64,000 bases of DNA from Planctomycetota bacterium (GTDB taxonomy: Bacteria; Planctomycetota; Planctomycetia; Pirellulales; UBA1268), in contig VGZO01000003.1 of assembly GCA_016872555.1 (NCBI GenBank), forward strand, positions 1-64,000, read 5' to 3'. A program made the translations under genes and the position numbers. Every line of letters begins with the position of its first letter. Position 1 is the stretch's first letter. Below, piece by piece: positions 51,437 to 59,920 of the stretch. The notes under the pieces are model-generated. The model had not been told where the DNA came from. It was given only the letters and a program-made list of their open reading frames with translations, and did no database searches.

Positions 51437-52375
51437 TCAGGCCCGGCGCCGGCGGAGGAGCAGCCAGCCGGCGCCGATCCCGGCCAGCAAGAGCGCCGAC
51501 GGCTCGGGGACGATCGCCATGATCTGCGGGCGGTAGAGCGCGAGGTCGGCGGAGAAGGTCTCATTGCCGAACACGGCGTTGGCACCGGCATCGGGTTGAC
51601 CGGAGTAGCCGGCAACCGCGAGCATCAGCCCCGCCAGCTCCCAATCGGCACCGTTCTTCGTGAACACGCCGCCACCGGAATCGCCGTAGCTGGCCTGGGC
51701 CTCGGAGCTGCCCGGCACGAAGTCGAACGTCGTCACCACCGACCGCACATCACCGTAGCCGTAGGAGATCCACGCGCCGGTCCCGGAGAGCGTGTTGGTG
51801 CCCCAGCGCATCGAGCGGGCGGCCATGTTCGCCTTGTAGCCGGCGGCATCGCCTCCCGAGGCGACCTCGGTCCACGTCCACGGGGACGCCGACGTGTTCA
51901 CGCTCCACTCCGTCAGCCCCGGCTGCCGGTCGCGACCGGCGCCGATCATCGTCACCGCCGTCCCCACTGCCGGCGGCGCCGCGGCGATCCGCGGGGCGAC
52001 GATCCCGGACGGGATGACCGTGAGCCGGTACATCATCAGGTCGGTGTCCGCCGTCATCCCCGGCACGCCGGCATTGGTGAGCCGGACCTCGGAGCCGGGG
52101 ACGGCGAAGTAGGTGCTGCCCGAGAGGGTGATCGGCCCCGACCAGACGTGGGCCGCGGTGAGGACCCAGCCGTTGCCCACGTAGACGCCGGTGCCGATCC
52201 CCCGGGCGCCGACGGCGGCCCAGCCCGGATCGTCGGGAGGGGCAGTGGTGTTGCCGCTGCCGGTGGTCGTCTGGATGATCACCGCAGGGGCGGTCGGGGC
52301 GACTAGCGACAGTCCCGCGACCACGAGCCACAGGAAGCCCGACGGCTCCGGGCCGCCGTTGCGTACGCGTGCCAT
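51437..52375 (-). CDS. Secreted trypsin-like serine protease with PEP-CTERM sorting signal
   Basis: A 312-residue protein. Residues about 12-30 form the export signal. The catalytic triad is visible as His in VLTAAHVW (about 70), Asp in TADTDLMMYRL (about 110) and Ser in GDSGGG (about 231). The C-terminus VPEPSALLLAGIGAGWLLL plus an RRRR tail is the PEP-CTERM sorting signal that exosortase recognises. GGAGGG lies upstream of the ATG at 52375. Many such proteins are linked to extracellular polymer or cell-surface processes in planctomycetes. Confidence 0.9.
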   Translation of the reverse strand: MARVRNGGPEPSGFLWLVVAGLSLVAPTAPAVIIQTTTGSGNTTAPPDDPGWAAVGARGIGTGVYVGNGWVLTAAHVWSGPITLSGSTYFAVPGSEVRLTNAGVPGMTADTDLMMYRLTVIPSGIVAPRIAAAPPAVGTAVTMIGAGRDRQPGLTEWSVNTSASPWTWTEVASGGDAAGYKANMAARSMRWGTNTLSGTGAWISYGYGDVRSVVTTFDFVPGSSEAQASYGDSGGGVFTKNGADWELAGLMLAVAGYSGQPDAGANAVFGNETFSADLALYRPQIMAIVPEPSALLLAGIGAGWLLLRRRRA

Positions 52376-52457
52376 CAGCCACCCTCCGCGGCCGCGCCCT
52401 CCCGGCCCACACCCAGTTCTACTCCGCGCGGCGCCGCCGGACCAGGCGCCGTCCGGC

Positions 52458-53078
52458 TCAGGCCCGCCGCAGCGTGGTGAACAGGGCGTGGGCACCGCCG
52501 GGGGAGAACTCCGCGCCGGCGATCCCCGGCACGACCTCGAACCGGGCCGGCTCGATCGACTCGACCGTGAAACCGTCGGCGAACGCCGTGCGGATCTCCC
52601 CCTCCGACACGCGCCGTGGTCCCTGCTCGCCCGGCTCGGCCGGTGACATCGAGAGGATGAAGACCCGCGCCCCCGGCTCCAGCAGCCGGCGCAACGCCGC
52701 CACGTAGCGGGCGCGGGCCGCGTCGTCGAACGAATGGAACAACCCTGAGTCGGTGACCGCGTCGAACCGCGCGGGGATCTCACCGACGGCCAACGCGTCC
52801 ATCTCCAGGAAGGTCGCCTCGACACCGGCGCGGCGTGCCTTGTCGCGCGCGGCCGCGAGCGGCGCCGCGAGGAAGTCGACGCCGGTCACGGCGTGGCCGC
52901 GCTCCGCGAGCCAGATCGCCAGATCGCCGCTCCCGCAACCGCAGTCGAGGATGCGGCCGCCGATCCGGTCGCCGGCGGCGACGAAGGCGTGCTGCGGCCG
53001 GCCGATGTCCCACGGGGCGGTGGGGAGGGCGTAATAGTCGCTGAAGCGCTCGCGCGCCGTGTCGTTGCGGCTGGTCAT
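52458..53078 (-). CDS. SAM-dependent methyltransferase
   Basis: A 206-residue class I methyltransferase. Motif I is RILDCGCGSGDLAIWLAE (about 42-59) with VTGVDF, then DAVTDSGLFHSFDDAARARYV and a short C-terminal beta part with VFILSMSPAEPGEQGP. The fold resembles thiopurine/tellurite-type methyltransferases (short, no insertion). The carbonic-anhydrase relic starts 9 bases upstream of its ATG, on the same strand, so the relic may have been upstream in an old operon. Confidence 0.88.
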   Translation of the reverse strand: MTSRNDTARERFSDYYALPTAPWDIGRPQHAFVAAGDRIGGRILDCGCGSGDLAIWLAERGHAVTGVDFLAAPLAAARDKARRAGVEATFLEMDALAVGEIPARFDAVTDSGLFHSFDDAARARYVAALRRLLEPGARVFILSMSPAEPGEQGPRRVSEGEIRTAFADGFTVESIEPARFEVVPGIAGAEFSPGGAHALFTTLRRA

Positions 53079-53087
53079 GGTCGCCTG

Positions 53088-53210
53088 CTACCGCCGCCCC
53101 TTCGCCGGCATCTTCGCGGCCGGCTTCACCGCACCCTGGCCGTCGACGAGGACGTCGATCGTGCCGCTCTCCACCCGGTACAGCCAGCCGTGGATCCGCG
53201 GCAGGGTACC
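53088..53210 (-). pseudogene. C-terminal relic of a beta-carbonic anhydrase
   Basis: About 40 codons read LPRIHGWLYRVESGTIDVLV and then a Lys/Ala-rich tail. This matches the last strand and C-terminus of beta-carbonic anhydrases (PxxHGWVYD...G.L..L). All zinc-binding and active-site parts (the C...HxxC region) are missing, and the frame upstream turns into unrelated sequence. It is a remnant of a gene that was deleted or truncated on its 5' side. Confidence 0.6.
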
Positions 53211-53297
53211 ATGGCCCGCGCCGGCTCCGCCAATCGCCGACCGGGGTGATGGTTGCCCTTGCACCGCGGCCGCCCGGGACGGGAAAACCTCCGCATC

Positions 53298-53323
53298 GCC
53301 CCCGTGGCGGAATCGGCACACGT
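53298..53323 (+). other. Possible tRNA-Leu 5' fragment
   Basis: The 26 bases read GCCCCCGTGGCGGAATCGGC followed by ACACG. The GTGGCGGAATxGGCAxACG core is typical of the acceptor/D-arm half of tRNA-Leu. No anticodon arm, T arm (GGTTCGA) or 3' acceptor strand follows, so this cannot be a working tRNA. It may be a leftover from recombination at a tRNA gene, or chance. Confidence 0.3.
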
Positions 53324-53377
53324 CGCCGACCCCCGGCCGCGAGCGGCACGCTTTCACCGACCAGCGGGCACACGACC

Positions 53378-55291
53378 GTGGATTGGCAAAGCCTCCTCAC
53401 CGCGGTGGTCGTCGTCGTCACGCTGGTGCTGCTGTCGTCGGCGCAGCGCGCCCCCGACATGGCGATGATCGGCGGCGTGGTGGTGCTCCTCGCCGCCGGG
53501 GTCCTGACCCCCGACGAGGCCCTCAAGGGGATGGCCAACGAGGGAATGATCACCGTCGCGGCGCTGTTCGTGGTGGCCGCGGCGGTCGAGCGGACCGGCG
53601 CCCTGGCGCTGGTCGTCGACCGGGTGCTCGGCAGGCCGAAGTCGCTCGAAGCGGCGCAGTTCCGCACGATGGCCGGGCCGGCGCTGGTGTCGGCGTTGAT
53701 GAACAACACCCCCGTCGTCGCCCTGATGGTGCCGGCGATCCGTACATGGGCCGCCAAGCACCGGCTCAGTGTGTCGAAGCTGCTGATGCCGATGAACGCC
53801 GCGGTCGTCCTCGGCGGCCTGTGCACGCTGATCGGCACGAGCACCAACGTCGTCGTCAGCGGCCTGCTCAAGGCCAAGACCGGGGAGCCGATGGGGATGT
53901 TCGACATCTCCTGGCTCGGCGTGCCGCTGCTGGCGGTGGGATTCGTCTACCTGCTCGTCGCCAGCCGGCACCTCCTCGTCGACCGGCGCCCGGCGATCAG
54001 CGAGACCGACGACCCGCGTCAGTATTCGGTCGAGATGGAGGTCGATCCCGCCAGCGCGCTGGTGGGGCGGACGATCGAGGAGGCGGGGCTCCGCGGCCTC
54101 GACGGGCTGTTCCTCATGGAGATCGACCGGGCCGGCCACGTGCTCGCCGCGGTCGCCCCGAGCGAACGCCTCGAGGCCGGCGACCGGCTGGTGTTCGTCG
54201 GCGTGATCGACAGCGTCGTCGAGTTGCAGAAGATCCGCGGCCTGCGCCCCGCCACCGACCAGGTGTTCCAGCTCGACGGGCCACGCAGCGAGCGCGTACT
54301 GGTGGAGGCGGTCGTCTCGCCGGCCTGCCCGGCAGTCGGCCTGTCGATCCGCGACGGCCGCTTCCGCACCGCCTACGACGCGGTGGTGATCGCCGTGGCC
54401 CGCAACGGCGAGCGCCTCCAGGGGAAGCTCGGCGACATCGTCCTCGAGCCGGGCGACACGCTCCTCCTCGAGGCGAGCCCCGGTTTCATCGAGCGCAACC
54501 GATCGCGCCGCCACTTCTACCTCGTCAGCGAGATCGCCGGTGCCCAGCCCCCACGGCACGACCGGGCCTGGATCGCCGGCGCGGTCCTGGTGGCGATGGT
54601 CGCCGCCGCCGCCAGCGATCGGGTGCCGATGGTCGCCGCGGCCCTCGTCGCCGCCGGCGTGGTGATCGCCACGCGCTGCATATCGGCCGGCGAGGCGCGG
54701 CGGGCGATCGAGTGGGAGTCGCTGCTGCTGATCGCCGCCAGCTTCGGCCTCGCCAGGGCGCTGGAGAAGACCGGCCTGGCCGGGATGCTGGCTCAGGCCA
54801 CGATCTCGGCCGCCGGGTCGAACCCCTCCGCCGTGCTGGCGGCCGTCTACCTGGTGGCGATGCTGTTCACCGAACTGATGAGCAACAACGCCGCGGCGGT
54901 GCTCGTGTTCCCGATCGCCTGGCAGGCAGCGGCGGACCTCGGCGTCAATCCGCTGCCGTTCGTGATAGCGATCACGGTCGCCGCCAGCTGCGGCTTCGCG
55001 ACGCCGATGGGCTACCAGACCAACCTCATGATCTACGGCCCGGGCGGCTACCGGTTTTCCGACTACCTGCGCTTCGGCGGCCCGCTCAACCTGCTGGTGA
55101 TGGCCGTCACGGTGGCACTGGCACCGCTGATCTGGCCGTACGGTGCCCGGGCGACCGCACCCGCCGCCACCACGCCCCGGCCGGCGGCCGCGCTCGCTCC
55201 CGCTCCGCCCCCCGGCGAGCCGGGCGCTCAGCCGGCAGCGATCCCGGCGACGACGTCGGCGAGCCGGTCGATCTCGGCGACGGTGTTGTAG
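53378..55291 (+). CDS. SLC13/DASS-type transporter with two RCK_C (TrkA_C) domains
   Basis: A 637-residue membrane protein starting at a GTG (VDWQSLLTAVVV, a typical family start). Two transmembrane halves (about 5-190 and 390-600) flank two cytoplasmic TrkA_C/RCK_C domains (about 220-300 and 305-380, with LEAGDRLVFVGV and LEPGDTLLLEA). Transport motifs are NNTPVVALMVPAI and LMSNNAAAVLVFPIA. Family members move dicarboxylates, sulfate or phosphate with Na+; the sulfur-rich neighbours make sulfate a fair guess. Its 3' end overlaps the converging cysteine-desulfurase gene by 64 bases. Confidence 0.9.
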   Translation: MDWQSLLTAVVVVVTLVLLSSAQRAPDMAMIGGVVVLLAAGVLTPDEALKGMANEGMITVAALFVVAAAVERTGALALVVDRVLGRPKSLEAAQFRTMAGPALVSALMNNTPVVALMVPAIRTWAAKHRLSVSKLLMPMNAAVVLGGLCTLIGTSTNVVVSGLLKAKTGEPMGMFDISWLGVPLLAVGFVYLLVASRHLLVDRRPAISETDDPRQYSVEMEVDPASALVGRTIEEAGLRGLDGLFLMEIDRAGHVLAAVAPSERLEAGDRLVFVGVIDSVVELQKIRGLRPATDQVFQLDGPRSERVLVEAVVSPACPAVGLSIRDGRFRTAYDAVVIAVARNGERLQGKLGDIVLEPGDTLLLEASPGFIERNRSRRHFYLVSEIAGAQPPRHDRAWIAGAVLVAMVAAAASDRVPMVAAALVAAGVVIATRCISAGEARRAIEWESLLLIAASFGLARALEKTGLAGMLAQATISAAGSNPSAVLAAVYLVAMLFTELMSNNAAAVLVFPIAWQAAADLGVNPLPFVIAITVAASCGFATPMGYQTNLMIYGPGGYRFSDYLRFGGPLNLLVMAVTVALAPLIWPYGARATAPAATTPRPAAALAPAPPPGEPGAQPAAIPATTSASRSISATVL

Positions 55292-56118
55292 AACGCCAGC
55301 GACGGGCGCACGGTCGCCTCGAGACCGAAGTGCCGCAGCGACGGCTGGGCGCAGTGGTGGCCGGCCCGGACGGCGATGCCGGCGCGGTCGAGCCGCTGCC
55401 CGATCGCGACCGGGTCGTGGCCGGCGAGCACGAACGACAGCACGCCGACCTTGTCCCGCGCCGTCCCCACCAGGCGCAGTTTGTCGATCGCCTCGAGACG
55501 CCGGGTGGCATGGTGGAGCAGCGCGTAGTCGGTAACGTAGAACCGCGCGAGGGCGTCGATCACCGCCTGCGGCTTGTGCGTGGTGGCGGCGTTGTCGAAC
55601 CAGGCGAGCGGGTGCCCGTGGATCCGCTCCTGGAGGATCGGGAAATCGAGACGCACGCGATCGACGTCGAAGCCCGCCGCCGCGGCGGTCGCCGGCACGC
55701 CCGCTGCCGACTGGAGCCCGGCGCCCTGCCACGCCGGTAGCGGGGCGGACTGCCGGTGGTCGAGGCCGCGGACCTGGCTCACGAACCGCCGCAGCCCCGT
55801 CCAGTCGGTGGTGCCCCGCTGCACGGAATGATGATGAGTCGCCGGCGCGGCCTCTCGCGGCTGTTGGGGGAGCCCATGGGGCTGGAGGAGCCCGCTGGGG
55901 AGGGTCATCCCGGTCGGCAGGGGGACGTCGACCTGCTGGCCTGCGGCCGAGGGAATCATCGGGGCAGGCACCGGCGCCGTGGGGGGGGCCGTCGGCGGCG
56001 CCATCCCCCCGACGGCGGCTGCCGCGATGGCGTCGCGCGCCAGCCGCGCGGCGGCGGCGCCGATCTCCTCGGCGGCGGTCCCCGACCTGTTGGTCCCGAT
56101 CACGTCGGACATGCTCAT
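55228..56118 (-). pseudogene. Encapsulin-type cysteine desulfurase with internal deletion
   Basis: A 296-codon frame. Residues 1-140 are a Pro/Ala-rich, disordered region of the type that targets cysteine desulfurases into family 2 encapsulins. A SufS-like fold then begins (WFDNAATTHKPQAVIDALARFY) but jumps directly to the C-terminal domain (YALLHHATRRLEAIDKLRL), ending with the active-cysteine loop RAGHHCAQP. Compared with SufS about 260 residues are missing, including the PLP-binding lysine region (SGHKLYGP). The frame is kept, but the product cannot bind PLP. It follows the shell gene by 36 bases. Confidence 0.8.
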
Positions 56119-56154
56119 GCTGTTGTTTCCGGTTCGCTGGTCCCGCCTCGGCCG

Positions 56155-57374
56155 TCAGATCCCCGACCCTTCGGCCTGCGCTCCGCGCGTGATCGCCCGG
56201 TCGTCGTGGTAATAGCCCACCTCGGCGTTCTCGAGCTTGTCGCAGGGTACCAGCGGCACGCCGCGCCACATGATCACCGGCGAGCCGTGGATCGTCGTCG
56301 TCACCGGCGGCACGCCGCGGCGCGTGCACTCGCGCTCGAAGGCGGCGATCGCCTTGGGGTGGGCGAGGAAGAAGGCGGGCTTCTTCCAGACCAGCGACAG
56401 CAACTCGTCGAGGTCGTCGGGGGTCGGGGCGCCGTAGCGCGTGCTGACGCGCATCGCCGGGTCGACCGAGTGGAGCAGCCCGAACTTCTGGTTGTTGATC
56501 AGTTCCCACTCCTGGCGCTCCTTGATCCCCTCGATGGTGAGGCGGATCTGCTCCTCGAGCTGGTCGTAGGGGCCGTTGTAGAGGTCGGAGACGCGCGTGT
56601 GGACGCGGACCACGGTCTGGATCGCGGCCAGGGCGTATTCGCGCGGATTGGCGGCGTAGTCGACGAAGGTCTCGGGAATCTCGACGTTCTCGGCGAAGCC
56701 CGAGACGAGGTCGATGTTGCGCTCGCCGTAGCGGTTGACGCTCGACCGCAGGGCGAGGTGCTCGTCGACCGCCTGCCGGAACGAGTCGCGCTGGGCGGGA
56801 AGATTGTCGAGCACCGCGTCGAGATCCTGGCGCGAGAGCGTGAGCAGCACGCAGGGGGTGATCGTCCGCACGGTGATCCCCGACGGCTTGTCGCTCACCA
56901 GATCGACCTCGCCGAAAAACTCCCCCTCGGCGAGCAGGGCGGCGCGGAGATCGCGGCCGTGGACCCCCTTGGAGAGGATCTCGACCTGCCCCTGGGCGAT
57001 CACGAAGAACGTGCTGCGATCCTGCCCCTCGATGAGCAAGTCGCTGCCCAGCGGCACCTCTTCGGTGCGGAAGCGCTGCTGCATCTGTTCGAGCAGCGTC
57101 TCGGGAAACCGGGAAAACAGCGGGACGCTGCGCAATTCACCGGAATTGAAGGCGAGGCCGCCATCGGCCGGCACGATCTCGATCCGCTCCGCCTTGGAGA
57201 GCTCGACCTTCGTCCGGTTGACACGTACACGCCCCCTTCGACCTGCACCCAGGGGAGCAGGTGGAGCAGATGCCGCGGGGTGATCGACATCATCATCGGC
57301 CGCGTCTTGGTCGTAGTGGCCAAGTTGCGGGCGACGGCGGTGGTCACGCTGCGCTGGAGAAGGCTGTCGGACAT
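56155..57374 (-). pseudogene. Family 2 encapsulin shell protein with cyclic-nucleotide-binding domain, frameshifted
   Basis: The N-arm starts at the ATG at 57374 ([32 protein letters not shown]) as in SrpI-type encapsulins. At about 57224-57230 one base is missing (expected TACCGTGTC, found TACGTGTC); the rest ([22 protein letters not shown]) continues in another frame to 56155. A cNMP-binding domain follows ([32 protein letters not shown]), then the shell domain (DLYNGPYDQLEEQIRLTIEG). Between WRGVPLVPCDKL and ENAEVGYYH about 65-70 residues of the shell fold are absent. cysK lies 42 bases upstream and the desulfurase 36 bases downstream. Confidence 0.85.
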
Positions 57375-57416
57375 GGCAGACGGGCTCCGAGGGGAATCGT
57401 GGGCGGGGTGGCGGGC

Positions 57417-58340
57417 TCAGGCTTCGTAGATGCCGGTCGAGAGGTAGCGTTCACCAGAATCGGGAAGGACGACGACGATCGTCTTGCCGGCCGACTCCGG
57501 CCGGGCCGCGACGCGCAGCGCCGCGTGCATCGCCGCACCGCAGGAGATGCCGCAGAGGATCCCTTCCTCCTTGGCGATCCGTCGGGCGAGCGCGACGGCC
57601 TCGTCGTTGGTCACCTGGAGGATCTCGTCGACGAGGCTGCGGTCGAGGACGTCGGGCACGAAGCCGGCGCCGATCCCCTGGATCTTGTGGGGGCCGGGGG
57701 AGCCGCCGGAGAGCACCGGGCTGGCAGCCGGTTCGACGGCGACGGTGTGGAGGCGCTGGCCCTGGGCCTGCTTGAAGAACCGGGACACGCCCGTGATCGT
57801 GCCGCCGGTGCCGACGCCCGCGACGAACACGTCGACCCGCCCCTCGGTGTCGTTCCAGATCTCGGGGCCGGTGGTACGGAAGTGGATCTCGGGGTTGGCG
57901 GGATTCTTGAACTGCTGCGGCATGAAATAGCGCGGGTCGCGGGCCATCTCCTCGGCCCGGGCCACGGCTCCGCGCATCCCCTCGCCGGCCGGCGTGAGGA
58001 CGATCTCCGCTCCGAGCCCGCGGAGCAACTGGCGGCGCTCGACCGACATCGACTCGGGCATCAGGAGCGTGAGCGGGCAGCCCTTGGCGGCGCAGACGAA
58101 CGCCAGGGCGATGCCGGTATTGCCACTGGTCGGTTCGACGACATGCTGGCCGGGCGCGAGCTTGCCGCTCCGCTCGGCGTCCTCGATCATCGCCGCGCCG
58201 ATCCGGCACTTGACGCTGAAGGCTGGATTGCGCCTCTCGATCTTGGCCAGCAGCCGGACGTCGAGGCCGCTGGCAAGGCGATTGATCCGCACCAGCGGAG
58301 TCCGCCCGATCGTCTCGACGTTATCCGGGAAAACAGGCAC
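57417..58340 (-). CDS. cysK: Cysteine synthase A (O-acetylserine sulfhydrylase)
   Basis: A 307-residue PLP enzyme that makes cysteine from O-acetylserine and sulfide. The PLP lysine lies in [14 protein letters not shown] (about 43-45), the substrate loop is [13 protein letters not shown], the phosphate-binding loop is [15 protein letters not shown], and the C-terminal [11 protein letters not shown] is standard. I use the GTG at 58340 with GGAGG 5 bases upstream; the frame is open further but the extension is not family-like. It is upstream of, and close to, the encapsulin genes. Confidence 0.95.
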   Translation of the reverse strand: MPVFPDNVETIGRTPLVRINRLASGLDVRLLAKIERRNPAFSVKCRIGAAMIEDAERSGKLAPGQHVVEPTSGNTGIALAFVCAAKGCPLTLLMPESMSVERRQLLRGLGAEIVLTPAGEGMRGAVARAEEMARDPRYFMPQQFKNPANPEIHFRTTGPEIWNDTEGRVDVFVAGVGTGGTITGVSRFFKQAQGQRLHTVAVEPAASPVLSGGSPGPHKIQGIGAGFVPDVLDRSLVDEILQVTNDEAVALARRIAKEEGILCGISCGAAMHAALRVAARPESAGKTIVVVLPDSGERYLSTGIYEA

Positions 58341-58531
58341 GGGCACCTCCAGCGCCGCGGGGGAGCGGGTCGGGCGTGCCTCCAAGTCGACAGGTCAGCG
58401 ACGCGGAAAACGGATTGTCGGCGGGCGATGGTGGCACCCGCAGGCGGGGCCGCCGGTTGACGAACACCCGCAAGGTCCGCGTACCTTAGCGAGGTTCCCA
58501 GGAATTGAGAAGTCTCCGCCGGAGGTCGATC

Positions 58532-59875
58532 ATGCGCGTCGCGGCGTTGCTCGTGCTGTCGCTGGTGAGTTGTCTGTGGGTTTCCCGGCCGGGCAGCGCG
58601 GCACCGCCGAACGTGCTGGTGATCTACGCCGATGACCTCGGCTGGGGTGAGCTCGGCTGCCAGGGGAACCGCGAGATCCCCACGCCGCACATCGATTCGC
58701 TGGCCCGCGACGGCGTCCGCTGCACGCAGGGCTACGTCGCCGCCACCTACTGCAGCCCATCGCGCGCCGGCCTGCTCACGGGCCGCTACCCGACGCGCTT
58801 CGGCCACGAGTTCAACGCCGTGGCCCAGCAGACCGGCCTGCACCTCGACGAGACGACGCTCGCCACGCGTCTCAAGTCGCTCGGCTATGCCACGATGTGC
58901 ATCGGCAAGTGGCACCTCGGCGGCAAACCGCCCTACCTACCGACGGCGCGGGGCTTCGACCAGTTCTACGGCACGCTGGGCAACACGCCGTTCTTCCATC
59001 CCAAGCAGTTCATCGATTCGCGCCGCTCGACGGAGGTCGTGCCGGTCGACGATCCCGCCTTCTACACGACCGAGGCCTACGCCCAGCGCGCCGTCGAATG
59101 GCTGAAGGACCGCACGGGGGAGCCGTGGTTCCTCTACCTCCCGTTCAACGCCCAGCACGCCCCCCTCGAGGCGCCGCAAAAGTATCTCGACCGGTTCGCC
59201 ACGATCCCCGAGGGGAAGCGACGGACGTTCGCGGCGATGATGTTGGCGATGGACGACGCCGTCGGCAGCGTCCTGGAGACGGTGCGGGCCCTCGGCCAGG
59301 AGGAGAACACGCTGGTCTGGTTCATCGCCGACAACGGCGGCCCGACCGCCGGGACGACGTCGGGCAACGGCCCGCTCCGCGGCTTCAAGATGACGACGTT
59401 CGAAGGGGGCCCGCGCGTGCCGTTCCTCGTAAAGTGGAAGGGGACGCTGCCGGCGGGCAAGGCCTACGACCTGCCGGTGATGAACCTCGACGTCGTCCCC
59501 ACCGTGCTCGCCGCCGCCGGCAAGCCCGTCGACGCGGCAGCGCATCTCGACGGCGTCGACATCCTCCCCTACCTCTCTGGCCGTCAGACCGGCCGCCCCC
59601 ACGACTCGATGTACTGGCGCTGCGGCGAGCAGTGGGCCGTGCGCAAGGGCGACTGGAAGCTCGTGGTCTCGAAGGGGGGCAGCGGCAAGCCCGAGCTCTA
59701 CGACCTGTCGAGCGACGTCGGCGAACAGCGCGATCGGGCGGCCGCCGAGCCGGCGCGGGTCGCCGAGCTCCAAAAGCTCTACGACGTCTGGAACGCCGAG
59801 CAGGCGCCGCCGTCGGCGCGCGACAAACCTGCCGATCAGAAAAAGAAGCGAGCGGCCGCGGCACCGGCAGCATGA
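58532..59875 (+). CDS. Secreted type I sulfatase
   Basis: A 447-residue sulfatase with Sec signal (about 1-24, SRPGSAA). Metal-binding start LVIYADDLGWGELGCQG, formylglycine site YCSPSRAGLLTGRY (Cys about residue 73), KWHLGG and WFIADNGGPTAG are all in place. A Lys/Ala tail ends the protein. GGAGG precedes the ATG at 58532. It is divergent from cysK (191 bases between starts) and close to the sigma-54 activator, consistent with release of sulfate from organosulfates under sulfur control; that regulatory link is inference. Confidence 0.94.
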   Translation: MRVAALLVLSLVSCLWVSRPGSAAPPNVLVIYADDLGWGELGCQGNREIPTPHIDSLARDGVRCTQGYVAATYCSPSRAGLLTGRYPTRFGHEFNAVAQQTGLHLDETTLATRLKSLGYATMCIGKWHLGGKPPYLPTARGFDQFYGTLGNTPFFHPKQFIDSRRSTEVVPVDDPAFYTTEAYAQRAVEWLKDRTGEPWFLYLPFNAQHAPLEAPQKYLDRFATIPEGKRRTFAAMMLAMDDAVGSVLETVRALGQEENTLVWFIADNGGPTAGTTSGNGPLRGFKMTTFEGGPRVPFLVKWKGTLPAGKAYDLPVMNLDVVPTVLAAAGKPVDAAAHLDGVDILPYLSGRQTGRPHDSMYWRCGEQWAVRKGDWKLVVSKGGSGKPELYDLSSDVGEQRDRAAAEPARVAELQKLYDVWNAEQAPPSARDKPADQKKKRAAAAPAA

Positions 59876-59920
59876 CGAGCGCCGCCGCCGGGATCGCACC
59901 GCCGGCCGGCGCGGCCGCAG

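Noticed and set aside
57220-57235. Programmed ribosomal frameshift in the encapsulin gene
   Set aside because: No slippery heptamer or downstream hairpin is visible; a lost base explains the break more simply.
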